Below, piece by piece: positions 17,793 to 27,879 of a DNA stretch of 64,000 nt (position 1 is the first letter of the stretch; the number at the start of each line of letters is the position of its first letter). The notes below the pieces were generated by a model. The model was not told where the DNA came from and searched no databases. It saw nothing but the letters and a program-made list of their open reading frames with translations. The position numbers and the translations under genes were made by a program. The DNA comes from Profundibacter amoris (GTDB lineage: Bacteria; Pseudomonadota; Alphaproteobacteria; Rhodobacterales; Rhodobacteraceae), in NCBI RefSeq assembly GCF_003544895.1, contig NZ_CP032125.1, forward strand, positions 2,928,001-2,992,000, in the 5' to 3' direction.

Positions 17793-18380
17793 ATGAGCAG
17801 ACTTCTTCGCGCGACAGTATTGACGTTACTCGTGGCCTCTTGCGGGGGCGGCGGAAACTATTCCGCACCGCGCAATCTGGATGACGCCTGTAGTATCCTC
17901 GATCAGCGCCCGACCTATTTCAAAGCCATGCAAAGAGCCGAGCGCCGCTGGGGTATTCCCGTGCATGTGCAGATGGCGACCATCTATCAAGAAAGCAAAT
18001 TCATCGGCAACGCCCGCACCCCGTTCCGTTATGTGCTGGGGGTTATTCCGATGGGGCGGCAATCGTCTGCTTACGGCTATTCGCAGGCACTGGATGCAAC
18101 GTGGAAAGAATACAAACGCGGACCGGGCCGTTCGGGGGCCAAGCGGGATGATATCGACGATGCCACCGATTTTATGGGCTGGTATATGGCGCAATCGACC
18201 GAAAGGCTGGGGATCGCAAGAACCGATGCCCGCGCGCAATATCTGGCCTATCACGAAGGGCGCAGCGGATATGCGCGGGGCAGCTATAATGGCAAGCCAT
18301 GGTTGATGCGCGTCGCCAATGAAATCGACGCGCGCTCGGAAACCTATCAGTTACAACTTATGGCTTGCGGCAAGACGTGA
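17793..18380 (+). CDS. SLT-domain lipoprotein (lytic transglycosylase-like)
   Basis: A 195-residue protein with a lipoprotein signal (TLLVASC at residues ~11-17) and a single lysozyme-like SLT domain. The probable catalytic Glu is in ATIYQESKFIGNA (about residue 68) and the typical AYGYSQALDATWKEYKR follows. It should cleave the MurNAc-GlcNAc bond of peptidoglycan at the inner face of a membrane. It ends exactly where the convergent lolA gene ends: the two stop codons abut with no spacer. Confidence 0.85.
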   Translation: MSRLLRATVLTLLVASCGGGGNYSAPRNLDDACSILDQRPTYFKAMQRAERRWGIPVHVQMATIYQESKFIGNARTPFRYVLGVIPMGRQSSAYGYSQALDATWKEYKRGPGRSGAKRDDIDDATDFMGWYMAQSTERLGIARTDARAQYLAYHEGRSGYARGSYNGKPWLMRVANEIDARSETYQLQLMACGKT

Positions 18381-18983
18381 TCAGAAGCCGCGATCTTCGG
18401 CTTCCAGATCGATATTGAACAGGCGGGCGGGCAATTTCATGCCTTTGCCCAGCTCGTTCAGAACCAGCGTGGTTTCCCCGCCGGTGCCGTCAACAATCAC
18501 CCATTGGCGCAGTTCAATCGGGTTGGATGTGAACAACAGGCGTATCTGGCCGTAATCAGGATGTTCGGGATCCTGGGCAACAACGGTGGTGGTTTTGCCG
18601 TCCGACGTGTGCCCGACAACCATTTTCGCCCGCGCCAGATTGACGTTCTTTTGCAAAATAATCCCCAGCGGCGTGCGCTTTAACGGGTATTGTTCGGGGG
18701 CTGTGTTGGATTTGCTATCAAAGATCGCCACCGTCCCCGCACTGGCCAGAACCAGCGTTTTGTCTGGCGGAGCATATTCAAACCGGATACGTCCGGGGCG
18801 CCGGATATAGATGGTCCCGGTCGAGATCGTCCCGTCCCCGTTGATCTGGGTAAATCCCCCCTTGGCGGTGGTGAATTTGTTCAGATAATTGGAAATCTGG
18901 TTCAACGACAGCTTTTCAGCGGCCACCGGCAGCGACAGGGCAACCCATAAAATGGGCAATATCAGCAAGCGTAAATGTTTCAT
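18381..18983 (-). CDS. lolA: Outer-membrane lipoprotein carrier protein LolA
   Basis: Periplasmic chaperone that ferries lipoproteins from LolCDE to the outer membrane. The 200-residue protein has a signal peptide (LLILPILWVALSLPVAAE) followed by the LolA beta-barrel-like fold (GGFTQINGDGTISTGTIYIR, PGRIRFEYAPPDKTLVLA). It lies 68 nt downstream of ftsK on the same strand, an arrangement widespread in alphaproteobacteria, so aminotransferase-ftsK-lolA is probably one operon. Confidence 0.93.
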   Translation of the reverse strand: MKHLRLLILPILWVALSLPVAAEKLSLNQISNYLNKFTTAKGGFTQINGDGTISTGTIYIRRPGRIRFEYAPPDKTLVLASAGTVAIFDSKSNTAPEQYPLKRTPLGIILQKNVNLARAKMVVGHTSDGKTTTVVAQDPEHPDYGQIRLLFTSNPIELRQWVIVDGTGGETTLVLNELGKGMKLPARLFNIDLEAEDRGF

Positions 18984-19051
18984 AATACCTATTTAAGCAT
19001 CACAGGCCGGTTTTCCACCCCTTACTGTATCCGCCCCTTTTCACAAGCAGT

Positions 19052-21877
19052 TTACTGCTGTTCCGGCACCAGAATTTCACGCTTGCCGACATGGTTCGCA
19101 GCGCTGACCAGACCGGCATCTTCCATCTGCTCGACCAGACGCGCGGCTTTGTTATAGCCGATCGCCAGTTTGCGCTGGATATAGCTGGTGGAACATTTGC
19201 GATCCTTGACCACAATGGCAACGGCCGTGTCATACAGCGCGTCTTCGCCATCGGTGTTACCACCCAGGCCCAGCACCTGATCGATGCTGCTTTCGGTATC
19301 GCCGTCCGGCCCTTCAACCACACCGCTGACATAGTCCGGCGCACCATAGCTTTTCAGGTGGTTGACGATTTCCTCGACCTCTTCGTCGCTGACGAAGGGG
19401 CCGTGCACACGGGTAATTTTCGCACCACCCGCCATATACAGCATATCGCCCATGCCCAGCAGTTGTTCGGCACCCTGTTCCCCCAGAATGGTGCGGCTGT
19501 CGATTTTGCTGGTCACCTGAAACGAGATCCGTGTGGGGAAGTTGGCCTTGATCGTGCCGGTGATCACATCCACCGACGGGCGCTGCGTGGCCATAATCAT
19601 ATGGATACCCGAGGCCCGCGCCATCTGCGCAAGACGCTGGATGCAGGCTTCGATTTCCTTGCCGGCAACCATCATCAGGTCGGCCATCTCATCCACGATC
19701 ACTACGATATAGGGCAGGGTTTCGGGCGCGAATTCCTCGGTCTCGAAAACCGGATCACCGGTTTCATCATCAAATCCGGTCTGCACCGTGCGGCTGAACA
19801 TTTCACCTTTTGCCTGCGCATCGCGCACGCGACCGTTATAGCCCTCGATGTTACGCACGCCCATTTTCGACATCTTGCGATAGCGTTCTTCCATCTCGCC
19901 CACAGCCCATTTCAGGGCCACAACCGCCTTTTTCGGGTCGGTCACAACGGGGGACAGCAGATGCGGGATGCCATCATAAACCGACAGTTCCAGCATTTTC
20001 GGATCAATCATGATCAGGCGGCATTCCTCGGGTGTCAGCTTGTAAAGCAGGCTCAGGATCATCGTGTTGATCGCCACGGATTTACCCGAACCTGTGGTCC
20101 CGGCAATCAGCAGGTGGGGCATTTTCGCCAGATTGGTGACAATCGGATCACCGCCAATATCCTTGCCCAGCGCCAGCGGCAGGCGCAGGTTGCTGTCGCC
20201 AAAATCGCGGGTCGACAGGATTTCGCGCAACATCACCTTTTCGCGATGTTCGTTGGGCAGCTCAATGCCGATCACCGAGCGGCCCGGCACAGTCGAAACA
20301 CGCGCAGAAAGGGCCGACATGGAGCGTGCGATATCATCGGCCAGACCGATCACACGGCTGGCTTTCAAACCCGGAGCAGGCTCCAGCTCATACATGGTGA
20401 CTACAGGACCGGGGCGCACGCTGACGATTTCGCCTTTGACGCCGTAATCATCCAGAACGGTTTCCAGCATCCGCGCATTTTGCTCCAGTGCCTCGTCCGA
20501 CAGCTGATGCCGCTGGATGTTCACATGGTTTTCCAGCAGCGACAGCGGCGGGTGCTCGTAATCGGCATGCTTTTCCTCGAACTGCAATTTCGGCTGCGCC
20601 TCGGCTTTGGCCTGTGTCGAAGGGGCCGGTGCCTTGCGCGGCGCATGTTGCACGACGGGTTTGGGGGGCACGGCAGGTTGAATTACCGGAGCGGCGGGTG
20701 CGACCGGCTCGAACATCATCGGGTCTAGCGGCTGTTCGGCCTGCATTTGTGGCTCGACCGTAGCCTGCAACGGCGGTTCCGTGTTTAAAATCAGTGGCTG
20801 TGGCCCGCGACGGCGGGTCACTTGCGGTTCGGCGCGGGCGGCTGTCGCAACCTGCGCCTGACGCGCCCGCATCCGGATCGCATCGGATATCCGCGCCTTG
20901 ATCCGGTCCTCGCCGATTTCCTCGCTGTAGAAATCGGGGTCCAGATGCTGTTCCACCAGCTCGGGTTCGGGATCGGGCGCACGTTTGATCAGGGACGGCA
21001 TCCGCGCCAGCAAACCTTGCTTTGCAGGCTGCTCAACAGGTATTTCTTCAGATTCAGGTGTAACCATCGGCTCGGCACGCAAAGTGGCGGCATTGCGGCG
21101 GATCGGGGGGGGCGCAGCGACCAATGCGGCCTCTTCGGCGGCGGCGCGTTCGGCCTCGAGGCGGGCACGTTCCTTGCGTTGTGCGTTCTTTTCCTGAACA
21201 TTGCGCGCTGCAATCGCGGCCCCGCTGGCGGATTTTCCCAGCAGTGTCATCAGACCGGCATAGGCCATCACCACCCCGATCAGCAAAAACCGCCCGAAAC
21301 GTTTCAATTCAGGCACGGTAAAGCCCAGCACAAACAACGACATGGCAATCACGGCCACCATCATCAGCAGAGAGACGATTTTCAGGCCCAGTGCGGCACC
21401 AAAGGGCATAATACCCAGCAGGCTGCCCAGTACCATATCGCCAAACAACCCGCCCAACCCGAAACTATGGGTCCAAGCGGCAGAGGGCACATGGGTCGAG
21501 GCATAAACAGACAGCAGCGCAATCGCAATCGGCGCGAAAATCAAACGGCCAAGGGCGCGTTCCTCGCCGTGATGGGTGGCAAACCGCACGCCCCAGACCA
21601 GCAAAACAGACGGAATGGCCCAGGAACCCCAGCCGATAATTACATAGAGCGGCGAGGCAATCGATGCCCCGAAACGCCCCAGCCAGTTTTGCACCGGCTG
21701 ATCCGAGGCCGACAGCCAGCTTGGATCGGAGGGCGCATAAGAGGCCAGCAGCATGGCCACCAGAATTCCGGCCACCACCATGCCAATGCCGATCAATTCC
21801 TTGCTGCGTCGTTCAATCGCCGCCTGCAATTTGGAATCAAGCAACGGATCGCGCTGTTTTGCCGAATAAGATGCCAT
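19052..21877 (-). CDS. ftsK: DNA translocase FtsK
   Basis: Septal DNA pump that clears and resolves chromosome termini. The 941-residue protein has four or five N-terminal membrane segments (residues ~28-215), an Ala/Pro/Glu-rich linker (~225-430), the alpha/beta motor with Walker [15 protein letters not shown] (about residue 610) and Walker [12 protein letters not shown], and the C-terminal gamma winged helix ([20 protein letters not shown]) that reads KOPS. The linker is moderate compared with E. coli (1329 aa total). It follows the aminotransferase by 13 nt. Confidence 0.97.
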   Translation of the reverse strand: MASYSAKQRDPLLDSKLQAAIERRSKELIGIGMVVAGILVAMLLASYAPSDPSWLSASDQPVQNWLGRFGASIASPLYVIIGWGSWAIPSVLLVWGVRFATHHGEERALGRLIFAPIAIALLSVYASTHVPSAAWTHSFGLGGLFGDMVLGSLLGIMPFGAALGLKIVSLLMMVAVIAMSLFVLGFTVPELKRFGRFLLIGVVMAYAGLMTLLGKSASGAAIAARNVQEKNAQRKERARLEAERAAAEEAALVAAPPPIRRNAATLRAEPMVTPESEEIPVEQPAKQGLLARMPSLIKRAPDPEPELVEQHLDPDFYSEEIGEDRIKARISDAIRMRARQAQVATAARAEPQVTRRRGPQPLILNTEPPLQATVEPQMQAEQPLDPMMFEPVAPAAPVIQPAVPPKPVVQHAPRKAPAPSTQAKAEAQPKLQFEEKHADYEHPPLSLLENHVNIQRHQLSDEALEQNARMLETVLDDYGVKGEIVSVRPGPVVTMYELEPAPGLKASRVIGLADDIARSMSALSARVSTVPGRSVIGIELPNEHREKVMLREILSTRDFGDSNLRLPLALGKDIGGDPIVTNLAKMPHLLIAGTTGSGKSVAINTMILSLLYKLTPEECRLIMIDPKMLELSVYDGIPHLLSPVVTDPKKAVVALKWAVGEMEERYRKMSKMGVRNIEGYNGRVRDAQAKGEMFSRTVQTGFDDETGDPVFETEEFAPETLPYIVVIVDEMADLMMVAGKEIEACIQRLAQMARASGIHMIMATQRPSVDVITGTIKANFPTRISFQVTSKIDSRTILGEQGAEQLLGMGDMLYMAGGAKITRVHGPFVSDEEVEEIVNHLKSYGAPDYVSGVVEGPDGDTESSIDQVLGLGGNTDGEDALYDTAVAIVVKDRKCSTSYIQRKLAIGYNKAARLVEQMEDAGLVSAANHVGKREILVPEQQ

Positions 21878-21890
21878 GTTTACCTCGTCC

Positions 21891-23072
21891 TCAACTATAG
21901 ATGCAGCGTTTCAGGCGCATCAGCCCCTGTCGCATTTCTTGTTTTGGGGCCACCATCGCGACCCTGATATATTTATGTCCCGGATTGCGCCCGTCCACGT
22001 CGCGGCTAAGGTAGGCACCGGGCAAAACCCGCACGCCTGTTTCCTGCCACAGCTTCAACGCCGCCGCCTCGCCATCCTCCACAGGCAGCCACAGGAAAAA
22101 TCCGGCCTCGGGGCTTTGATAGCCCTCGACGTCGCCCAGAATTTCATCGGCAATGTCGAATTTCTCGCAATACAGGGCGCGGTTTTCGACCACATGGGCC
22201 TCGTCCGCCCAGACCTTTTCGGCCACCCGTTGCAACGGCAACGGCAATGGAGCACCGGAAAAATCGCGCAGTTTTTTGATGCGGGCGATGGACTGCGGGC
22301 CACCGGCCACGAAACCGGACCGCAGGCCCGGCAGGTTGGAGCGTTTGGAGAGCGAATGGAAAATCAGCACCCGTTCCGGATCAACGCCCATTTCGCGGGC
22401 CACCTGCAAGGCACCAACCGGCGGGGTGTCGCGGTAAATCTCGCTGTAACACTCGTCCGCAAAGATCTGGAAATCGTATTTCTCGGCCAGTGTGATCAAA
22501 TCCTGCCAATACTCGCGGCTTGCAACCGCGCCCTGCGGGTTGGAGGGCGAGCAGATATAGGCAATCGCGGTGCGGTTCAGCACATCCACCGGCAGGCCCA
22601 CGTAATCGGGCATAAATCCGTTTTCCACATCCGCCGCCACGTAGACCGGATCGGCCCCGACCGAAAGGGCTGCCACGGCGTAGACCTGATAAAACGGGTT
22701 TGGTGTCAGCACCACGGGCTGTTTGCCGGTTTTGGTTTCGGGGCACAGTGCCATTGCGGCGTTATACAGCCCCTCGCGGGTGCCGTTGACGGTGGAAATC
22801 TGGGTTGCGGCGTCTACAGTCACGCCAAAGCGGCGCTTGATCCAGCCGGCAATCGAGGCCAGCAATTCGGGCGATCCGGCATTGGGCGGGTATTTGCGGA
22901 ATTCCTTGCCGTGTCTGGTGATGATATCCAGCACCCAGTCGGGGAAATCATGCTGCGGCTCGCCGATGGTCATATGCAAAACATCACCGCCCGCCGCATG
23001 TGCGTCGAGAAGCCCGCGAAGACGCGGAAAAGCATACTCTGGGAGGTTCGAAAACCGCTCCGGAAAGTCCAT
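21891..23072 (-). CDS. Class I/II PLP-dependent aminotransferase
   Basis: A 393-residue fold-type I aminotransferase. Visible are the Asn/Asp/Tyr of [10 protein letters not shown] and [10 protein letters not shown], the PLP-Lys in [16 protein letters not shown] and the carboxylate-binding Arg near YIRVAM. It resembles the DapC-like group (N-succinyldiaminopimelate aminotransferase) found upstream of ftsK in Rhodobacterales. The start is ATG 23072 ([15 protein letters not shown]) with GAGG 8 nt upstream; a longer frame exists but is not family-like. Precise substrate is uncertain. Confidence 0.88.
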   Translation of the reverse strand: MDFPERFSNLPEYAFPRLRGLLDAHAAGGDVLHMTIGEPQHDFPDWVLDIITRHGKEFRKYPPNAGSPELLASIAGWIKRRFGVTVDAATQISTVNGTREGLYNAAMALCPETKTGKQPVVLTPNPFYQVYAVAALSVGADPVYVAADVENGFMPDYVGLPVDVLNRTAIAYICSPSNPQGAVASREYWQDLITLAEKYDFQIFADECYSEIYRDTPPVGALQVAREMGVDPERVLIFHSLSKRSNLPGLRSGFVAGGPQSIARIKKLRDFSGAPLPLPLQRVAEKVWADEAHVVENRALYCEKFDIADEILGDVEGYQSPEAGFFLWLPVEDGEAAALKLWQETGVRVLPGAYLSRDVDGRNPGHKYIRVAMVAPKQEMRQGLMRLKRCIYS

Positions 23073-23191
23073 ATCTGCCTCAATTATCGGGATCATTGGC
23101 GCCCCGTTCGAGGTGAATCTAGACCAATCCGGTGACTCCGTCCAGAAAAACCCTTGGAAAATACCGGCTTGTGATGCGATCCTGTGGCATT

Positions 23192-23211
23192 TAGAGCGCA
23201 TCCGATCCAAT
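23192..23211. repeat. 20-nt motif shared with the 31.3 kb element
   Basis: TAGAGCGCATCCGATCCAAT here matches 17 of 20 positions with TAGAGCAAATCCAATCCAAT at 31343-31362, and resembles the inverted right end of that element. Confidence 0.5.
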
Positions 23212-23321
23212 ATGAAACCAAGCCGGGACACGCCCGACCCCGGGTGGGCGTTGCTACATTTATTGAACAGAAATGTGGTCGAAGAAAATCAAACCGCTTG
23301 TGATTGTTGCAACGCTGCAAT

Positions 23322-23349
23322 GCGCCCTCCCGTGGGGAGGGTCGGGCGC
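23322..23349. repeat. Palindromic GCGCCC...GGGCGC repeat, copy A
   Basis: A 28-nt hairpin-forming unit (outer GCGCCC/GGGCGC, inner TCCC/GGGA). Its reverse complement matches 58477-58502 except for two single-base gaps, so it is a dispersed repeat unit. Confidence 0.65.
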
Positions 23350-23375
23350 GTCCCGGCGGTCCAGAAAAAACCAAC

Positions 23376-24707
23376 CTATCGCAATGCCGCCTCGGCCGCG
23401 GCCCCCAAGCGCAGCAAACGCTCCTCGCTCATCGGTGGGGAAAGGAACATGATCCCGCAGGACGGCACCCCCGTCGGCAGGGTCAAAGCGGCCCCGCCCA
23501 TCAGGTTTGCAATCCGCGTATTGCGCAGGGCATGCAGGTTTACATCGACATAATATTCATGGTCCGTCGCCAGCCGTTCCAGATCGGGCGGCAGGATTTG
23601 CGAGGTCGGCATGATCACCGCATCCATTCCCGCCACCCGCGCATTATAGGCGGCCCGCAGACGGCGCAGTTTCATCCAGCCCTCAACAAATTCGACGCCC
23701 GAAAACGTCGCCCCCGCGCGGAACCGTTCAAGGATTTCGCCGAATACCTTGTCCGGTGCGGCCTCGATTGCGCGGTGCCACTGGGCATAGGCCTCGGTGG
23801 TGAACAGCACCGCCGACAGGGCCAGCGCCTCGCTTACCTCGGGTGCTTCACCTTCTGTAACAATCGCGCCTGCCGCCTTCAATTTCTCGACCGCGCCCGT
23901 GAAACCCGCCATCGGCTCCTCACCCACGCCATCCATGGCTTCGGTCGTCAGGATCATCAGCCGCTTGCCCTGCAAGCTGCCCCCCCGTAAATCCGCCGGT
24001 TTGCCACCTTCCAGGGCCGCCAGCATAAGGGCTGCATCCTCGACCGAACGGCACAGCGGGCCGACGGTGTCAAAGCTTTCACACAGGGGCACCACCCCCT
24101 TTAGCGACAGGCGGCCCGAGGTGGTTTTCAACCCCACCAGATCATTCCATGCCGAGGGTATGCGCACCGATCCGCCCGTGTCCGAGCCGATCCCGCAGGG
24201 AGCCAGATCAAAGGCAACCGAGGTCGCCGCGCCCGAGGACGAGCCACCGGCAACTGCGGCAGGATCATTCACGCTGGGCGGGCTTTCGGTGACCGGATTA
24301 TAGCCCAGCCCCGAAAACGCCAGTTCCGACATATGGGTTTTGCCCAGACAGACCAGCCCCGCTTCGGTGGCGTTTTTCAGCACCTCGGCATCCTCGTCCG
24401 GCACGCGGCCTTGCAACAGGGCCGATCCGGCCTCGGTCGCCACGCCTGCCGTATCGAACAGGTCTTTCCACGAAACCGGCACGCCATCCAGCAGCCCTCG
24501 CCGGTTGCCGCTTTTGGCCCGATCCGCGGCCGCCGTTGCCTCGGCCAAGGCGCGCTCTTCGGTCAGGCGGGCGTAAATCCGGTGCTGCAAAGGGTGTGCC
24601 TTGATCGCGTCCAGATAGGTCTGCGCCAGCGCGACAGGATCAATTTCCCCCGCCCCGATCCCGCGCCCCAGATCCGCCGCCGTCATTTTCAACCACGCTT
24701 TTGACAT
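23376..24707 (-). CDS. Amidase (amidase-signature family)
   Basis: Hydrolyses a C-N bond of an amide, 443 residues. The Ser-cisSer-Lys triad is visible: Lys in GVPVSWKDLFDTAG (about residue 76), the Ser-rich AGGSSSGAATSVA and the nucleophilic Ser in GIGSDTGGSVRIPS. Start is ATG 24707 (MSKAWLKMTAADL) with AAAGGGCGGG upstream; the frame remains open further but overlaps the divergent flavoprotein. It is not the GatA subunit by context (no gatB/gatC here). Substrate unknown. Confidence 0.9.
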   Translation of the reverse strand: MSKAWLKMTAADLGRGIGAGEIDPVALAQTYLDAIKAHPLQHRIYARLTEERALAEATAAADRAKSGNRRGLLDGVPVSWKDLFDTAGVATEAGSALLQGRVPDEDAEVLKNATEAGLVCLGKTHMSELAFSGLGYNPVTESPPSVNDPAAVAGGSSSGAATSVAFDLAPCGIGSDTGGSVRIPSAWNDLVGLKTTSGRLSLKGVVPLCESFDTVGPLCRSVEDAALMLAALEGGKPADLRGGSLQGKRLMILTTEAMDGVGEEPMAGFTGAVEKLKAAGAIVTEGEAPEVSEALALSAVLFTTEAYAQWHRAIEAAPDKVFGEILERFRAGATFSGVEFVEGWMKLRRLRAAYNARVAGMDAVIMPTSQILPPDLERLATDHEYYVDVNLHALRNTRIANLMGGAALTLPTGVPSCGIMFLSPPMSEERLLRLGAAAEAALR

Positions 24708-24792
24708 ATCCCGCCCTTTCACATCCGTTTTCTGGACGCTAGCGCCCCTGCGCCACATGGACAATCCCGAATTGGGCGGCCTATGTAGGGAT

Positions 24793-26019
24793 ATGGAACG
24801 CGACTCGGATATTATTATCGTTGGCGGCGGCCTGAACGGCCCCGCTTTGGCACTGGCGCTGGCCGATGGCGGCTTTTCGGTGACGCTCATCGACGCCCTG
24901 CCCGCCCGCAGCCGTGATCAAGAGGGGTTCGACGGGCGCGGCTATGCGCTGGCGCTGGCCTCGCAACATCTGCTGGCGGCGATCGGTGTCTGGCCACAGG
25001 TGGCCGAGAACAGCCAACCGATTAACGAGGTCAAAATCACCGACGGGCGCGCAGGCGAAGGGCCGAGCGGCTGGATGCTCCATTTCGACAGCCGCGAGTT
25101 GGCCGAGGGGCCGATGGGCTATATGGTCGAGGACCGCTATCTGTCGCGTGCCCTGCAAGGGGCGGTGAAAAAACACCCGTTGATTATGCAGATCAACGGC
25201 GAAACCGTGGTTGAGCAACAGGCCGGACCCGCCAGTGTGACGGTGACAACCGCTAGCGGCAAAACCCTGACCGGCAGTATCCTGATCGGCAGCGACGGGC
25301 GGGCCAGCGGCACCGCCAAACGCGCCGGTATCCGCAGGGTCGGGCATGATTACGGGCAAACCGCGCTGGTCTGCGCGATTGAACACGAGTTGCCCCACCA
25401 CGGTATTGCACATCAGTTTTTCATGCCCCCCGGCCCGCTGGCCATCCTGCCGCTGCCCGGCAACCGCTCCTCGATTGTCTGGAGCGAAACCACCGAGGAA
25501 GCCGCCCGCATCAACGCCCTGCCCGAGGGTGAATATCTGGACATCCTGCGCCCGCGGTTCGGCAGTTTTCTGGGACAAATCCGGCTGGCAGGAACACGGT
25601 TTACCTATCCGCTGAGCCTGACACTGGCCGAGCATTTCACCGCCCCGCGTCTGGCCCTGATCGGCGATGCAGCCCACGGGGTGCATCCGATTGCGGGGCA
25701 AGGGCTGAACCTTGGATTGCGCGATGTGGGGGCACTGGCCGAGGTTCTGATACTGGCCCGCAGAAGGGGCGAGGACATCGGCGCACCTGATGTGCTTGAG
25801 CGGTACCAGCGCTGGCGGCAGTTTGACACAGCGGTGATGGCGTTGGCGACCGATGCGTTTAACAGGTTGTTTTCAAATGATAATTCGCTGCTTCGACTGG
25901 GGCGCGACATGGGTCTTGGTGTGGTCAATGCCCTGCCATCCTTGCGAAAACGGTTTATCCGCGAGGCGGCGGGGCTGTCGGGCGATGTGCCAAAACTGTT
26001 GCAGGGGCGGCAGATTTAA
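24793..26019 (+). CDS. UbiH/UbiF/COQ6-family FAD monooxygenase
   Basis: A 408-residue flavoprotein hydroxylase acting probably on the ubiquinone ring. The three usual signatures are present: GxGxxG in DIIIVGGGLNGPALALA, DGRASGTAKRAGI (DG motif, about residue 167) and LIGDAAHGVHPIAGQGLNLG (about residue 288). The ATG at 24793 is chosen to place the FAD motif near the N-terminus; an in-frame ATG at 24757 is the alternative. Which ring position it hydroxylates (UbiH, UbiI or UbiF) cannot be read from the sequence alone. Confidence 0.9.
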   Translation: MERDSDIIIVGGGLNGPALALALADGGFSVTLIDALPARSRDQEGFDGRGYALALASQHLLAAIGVWPQVAENSQPINEVKITDGRAGEGPSGWMLHFDSRELAEGPMGYMVEDRYLSRALQGAVKKHPLIMQINGETVVEQQAGPASVTVTTASGKTLTGSILIGSDGRASGTAKRAGIRRVGHDYGQTALVCAIEHELPHHGIAHQFFMPPGPLAILPLPGNRSSIVWSETTEEAARINALPEGEYLDILRPRFGSFLGQIRLAGTRFTYPLSLTLAEHFTAPRLALIGDAAHGVHPIAGQGLNLGLRDVGALAEVLILARRRGEDIGAPDVLERYQRWRQFDTAVMALATDAFNRLFSNDNSLLRLGRDMGLGVVNALPSLRKRFIREAAGLSGDVPKLLQGRQI

Positions 26020-26027
26020 AGGGGGTT

Positions 26028-26045
26028 GGCGGGGTGAACCCCGCC
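26028..26045. repeat. Dispersed hairpin repeat GGCGGGGTGAACCCCGCC, copy 2
   Basis: Identical over 18 nt to 4431-4448, and again just after a plus-strand stop codon and ahead of a convergent minus-strand gene. Confidence 0.7.
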
Positions 26046-26054
26046 ACCCCGACC

Positions 26055-26237
26055 TCAATCCAGCTTGCGCGCTTCGTCCACCAGCATCACCGGAATCCCG
26101 TCGCGGATCGGAAAGGCCAGTTTGGCCGATTTGGACACAAGTTCCTGTTTTTCGGCATCGTAATGCAGCGTTGTGTGGGTCACCGGACAGACCAGCGCCT
26201 CTAACATCTTACGGTCGAATTCAACTTCACCACTCAT
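26055..26237 (-). CDS. Trm112 family protein
   Basis: A 60-residue small protein of the Trm112/YcaR family ([18 protein letters not shown]...[21 protein letters not shown]). Trm112 proteins activate methyltransferases in eukaryotes and archaea; the bacterial role is less clear. Only the CP of the usual zinc-type cysteine motif is seen. It overlaps the upstream Lon-domain gene by 4 nt and should be translated with it. Confidence 0.88.
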   Translation of the reverse strand: MSGEVEFDRKMLEALVCPVTHTTLHYDAEKQELVSKSAKLAFPIRDGIPVMLVDEARKLD

Positions 26238-26872
26238 TGCATCACCCCTCCACCTTCAACGCGCCGCAGCACGAATTCCATCAATGTTACCAGAGTGTCC
26301 CGCCGGTCCGCCAGTGTCGGCGCTTCCAGCAGGGCCTGTTTGTCCTCGGGCGAAAACGGCGCCAGCATGGACAGCGAATTGATCAGCATCTCGGGTTCGG
26401 CCTTGGTCAGGTTATCCCAGTCGCTCTCCAGTTCCTGCGCGGTAAAGAACCGCTCAAGCAGGTCCAAAAACCGTTCGCGATCAAAGGATGTGATATGTTC
26501 AACCCCGCCCAAATCACGCGCGAACCCCTGCCAGTCGATCCGTCCGCGCAGATAGGGGGTGAACCCCTCGACCTGCTCTTGCAGACGAAACCGTGACACG
26601 CCCGTCAGGGTGATCATATAACGCCCGTCTTTGGCCTCGTTAAATCCCGTTATGCGACCGGCGCAACCAATGGCGTGCAATTCCCCTTCCGGGTCTTTGT
26701 CTACCGGCTGAATCACCCCGATCAACCGTTCGCGGGTTTTCAGAACATCCTCGAGCATCGCCAGATAGCGCGGCTCGAAAATGTTCAGCGGCAAGCGCCC
26801 TCGCGGCACCACAATGGCCCCCGATAACGGGAACAAAGGGATGGTGTCGGGCAGGTTTGCGGCTGGGATCAT
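26234..26872 (-). CDS. Lon N-terminal (substrate-binding) domain protein
   Basis: A 212-residue stand-alone LON substrate-binding domain ([48 protein letters not shown]) without the ATPase and protease parts. Such proteins may recognise unfolded or specific proteins. It is placed between the CnoX-like holdase gene (26 nt upstream) and Trm112 (4-nt overlap), which suggests a small protein-homeostasis operon. Function is inferred. Confidence 0.9.
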   Translation of the reverse strand: MIPAANLPDTIPLFPLSGAIVVPRGRLPLNIFEPRYLAMLEDVLKTRERLIGVIQPVDKDPEGELHAIGCAGRITGFNEAKDGRYMITLTGVSRFRLQEQVEGFTPYLRGRIDWQGFARDLGGVEHITSFDRERFLDLLERFFTAQELESDWDNLTKAEPEMLINSLSMLAPFSPEDKQALLEAPTLADRRDTLVTLMEFVLRRVEGGGVMQ

Positions 26873-26897
26873 AACTCAGACTACCCCGAAACCGCGA

Positions 26898-27818
26898 TTA
26901 CACAAAGATCATTGACGACAATTTGCGCCGACCGTTCAAAACAATCGGATCATCCGCCTTGAGCGCATCGAAAATGGTGAACAATTGCGCCTTGGCCGCG
27001 CCACCGTTCCATTCGCGATCACGGCGGAACAATTCCAGCAATTCGTTCACAGCCCCCTCGGTATCACCTGCCGCATGCATAGCGGTTGCCAGATCGAAAC
27101 GCGCCTGATGGTCGTCAGGGTTGGCCTCGACCGCGGCGCGCAGATCATCCAGCGGTCCGGCCTTGGCGGCCTGTTTCGCCAGTTCCAGCTGCGCATGGGC
27201 CGCTTCCAGTTCAGCAGTTTTCGACATTTCAGCCGTTGCGCCGTTCAGCGTGGCCTCGGCTGTTTCCAGATCACCGGCCGCGATTTGCGCCCGCACCAGA
27301 CCACCAAAGGCAGCTGCACTTTCGGCATCTTCTTCCAGAATGGCGGCAAAGGTCTCGGCGGCGTCTGACGCTTCACCCTCGGCCAGCATCGTTTCGGCTG
27401 CTTCAATCGCATCGGCCAGACCGCCATCGCCTTCCGGCCCCAACAGGGAAACCTTTTCGATAAAAGCCTTGATTTCCGACGCGGGAACTGCGCCCTGAAA
27501 TCCGTCTACCGGCTGGCCATCCACAAAGGCATATACCGTCGGAATCGACTGGATCCGCAACTGCGCTGCAATCTGCTGGTTCTCGTCGATGTTCACTTTG
27601 ACCATCTTCACCTTGCCACCAGCGGCTTTCACTTCGGCCTCCAAAGCGGGGCCAAGCGTTTTACACGGCCCGCACCACGGGGCCCAGAAATCGACGATCA
27701 CCGGCACTTCTTTACTGGCTTCGACCACATCGGCCATGAAGGTTGCTTCTGATGCGTCCTTGATCAGATCGCCTGCGGGGGCGTCATTGCCTTGTCCTAG
27801 TTCAAGCATGTCATTCAT
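26898..27818 (-). CDS. cnoX: Thioredoxin-TPR protein, CnoX/YbbN-like
   Basis: A 306-residue co-chaperone type protein: N-terminal thioredoxin domain with an intact WCGPC active site (APWCGPCKTLG, about residue 49), followed from about residue 130 by tetratricopeptide-like helices (GLVRAQIAAGDLETAEATL, RFDLATAMHAAGDTEGAVNEL). E. coli CnoX has a mutated redox site, while many alphaproteobacterial forms keep CxxC, so it may act both as holdase and as reductase. First gene of the unit with the Lon-N protein and Trm112. Confidence 0.88.
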   Translation of the reverse strand: MNDMLELGQGNDAPAGDLIKDASEATFMADVVEASKEVPVIVDFWAPWCGPCKTLGPALEAEVKAAGGKVKMVKVNIDENQQIAAQLRIQSIPTVYAFVDGQPVDGFQGAVPASEIKAFIEKVSLLGPEGDGGLADAIEAAETMLAEGEASDAAETFAAILEEDAESAAAFGGLVRAQIAAGDLETAEATLNGATAEMSKTAELEAAHAQLELAKQAAKAGPLDDLRAAVEANPDDHQARFDLATAMHAAGDTEGAVNELLELFRRDREWNGGAAKAQLFTIFDALKADDPIVLNGRRKLSSMIFV

Positions 27819-27879
27819 CCATCAAATTGTTTGGTTGCCCCTTATATGTGCCTTTATAGCACAAAACCCAAGGGGTGAA

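Larger units (their letters stand above)
23073..23375. other. Gene-free 303-nt gap rich in hairpins
   Basis: No convincing gene. It contains part of a dispersed motif (23192-23211), a hairpin ACGCCC...GGGCGT near 23228-23250 and a 28-nt palindromic repeat (23322-23349). Confidence 0.6.

Noticed and set aside
21876-23135. 419-codon plus-strand frame opposite the aminotransferase
   Set aside because: Antisense shadow; the minus-strand protein has all PLP motifs.
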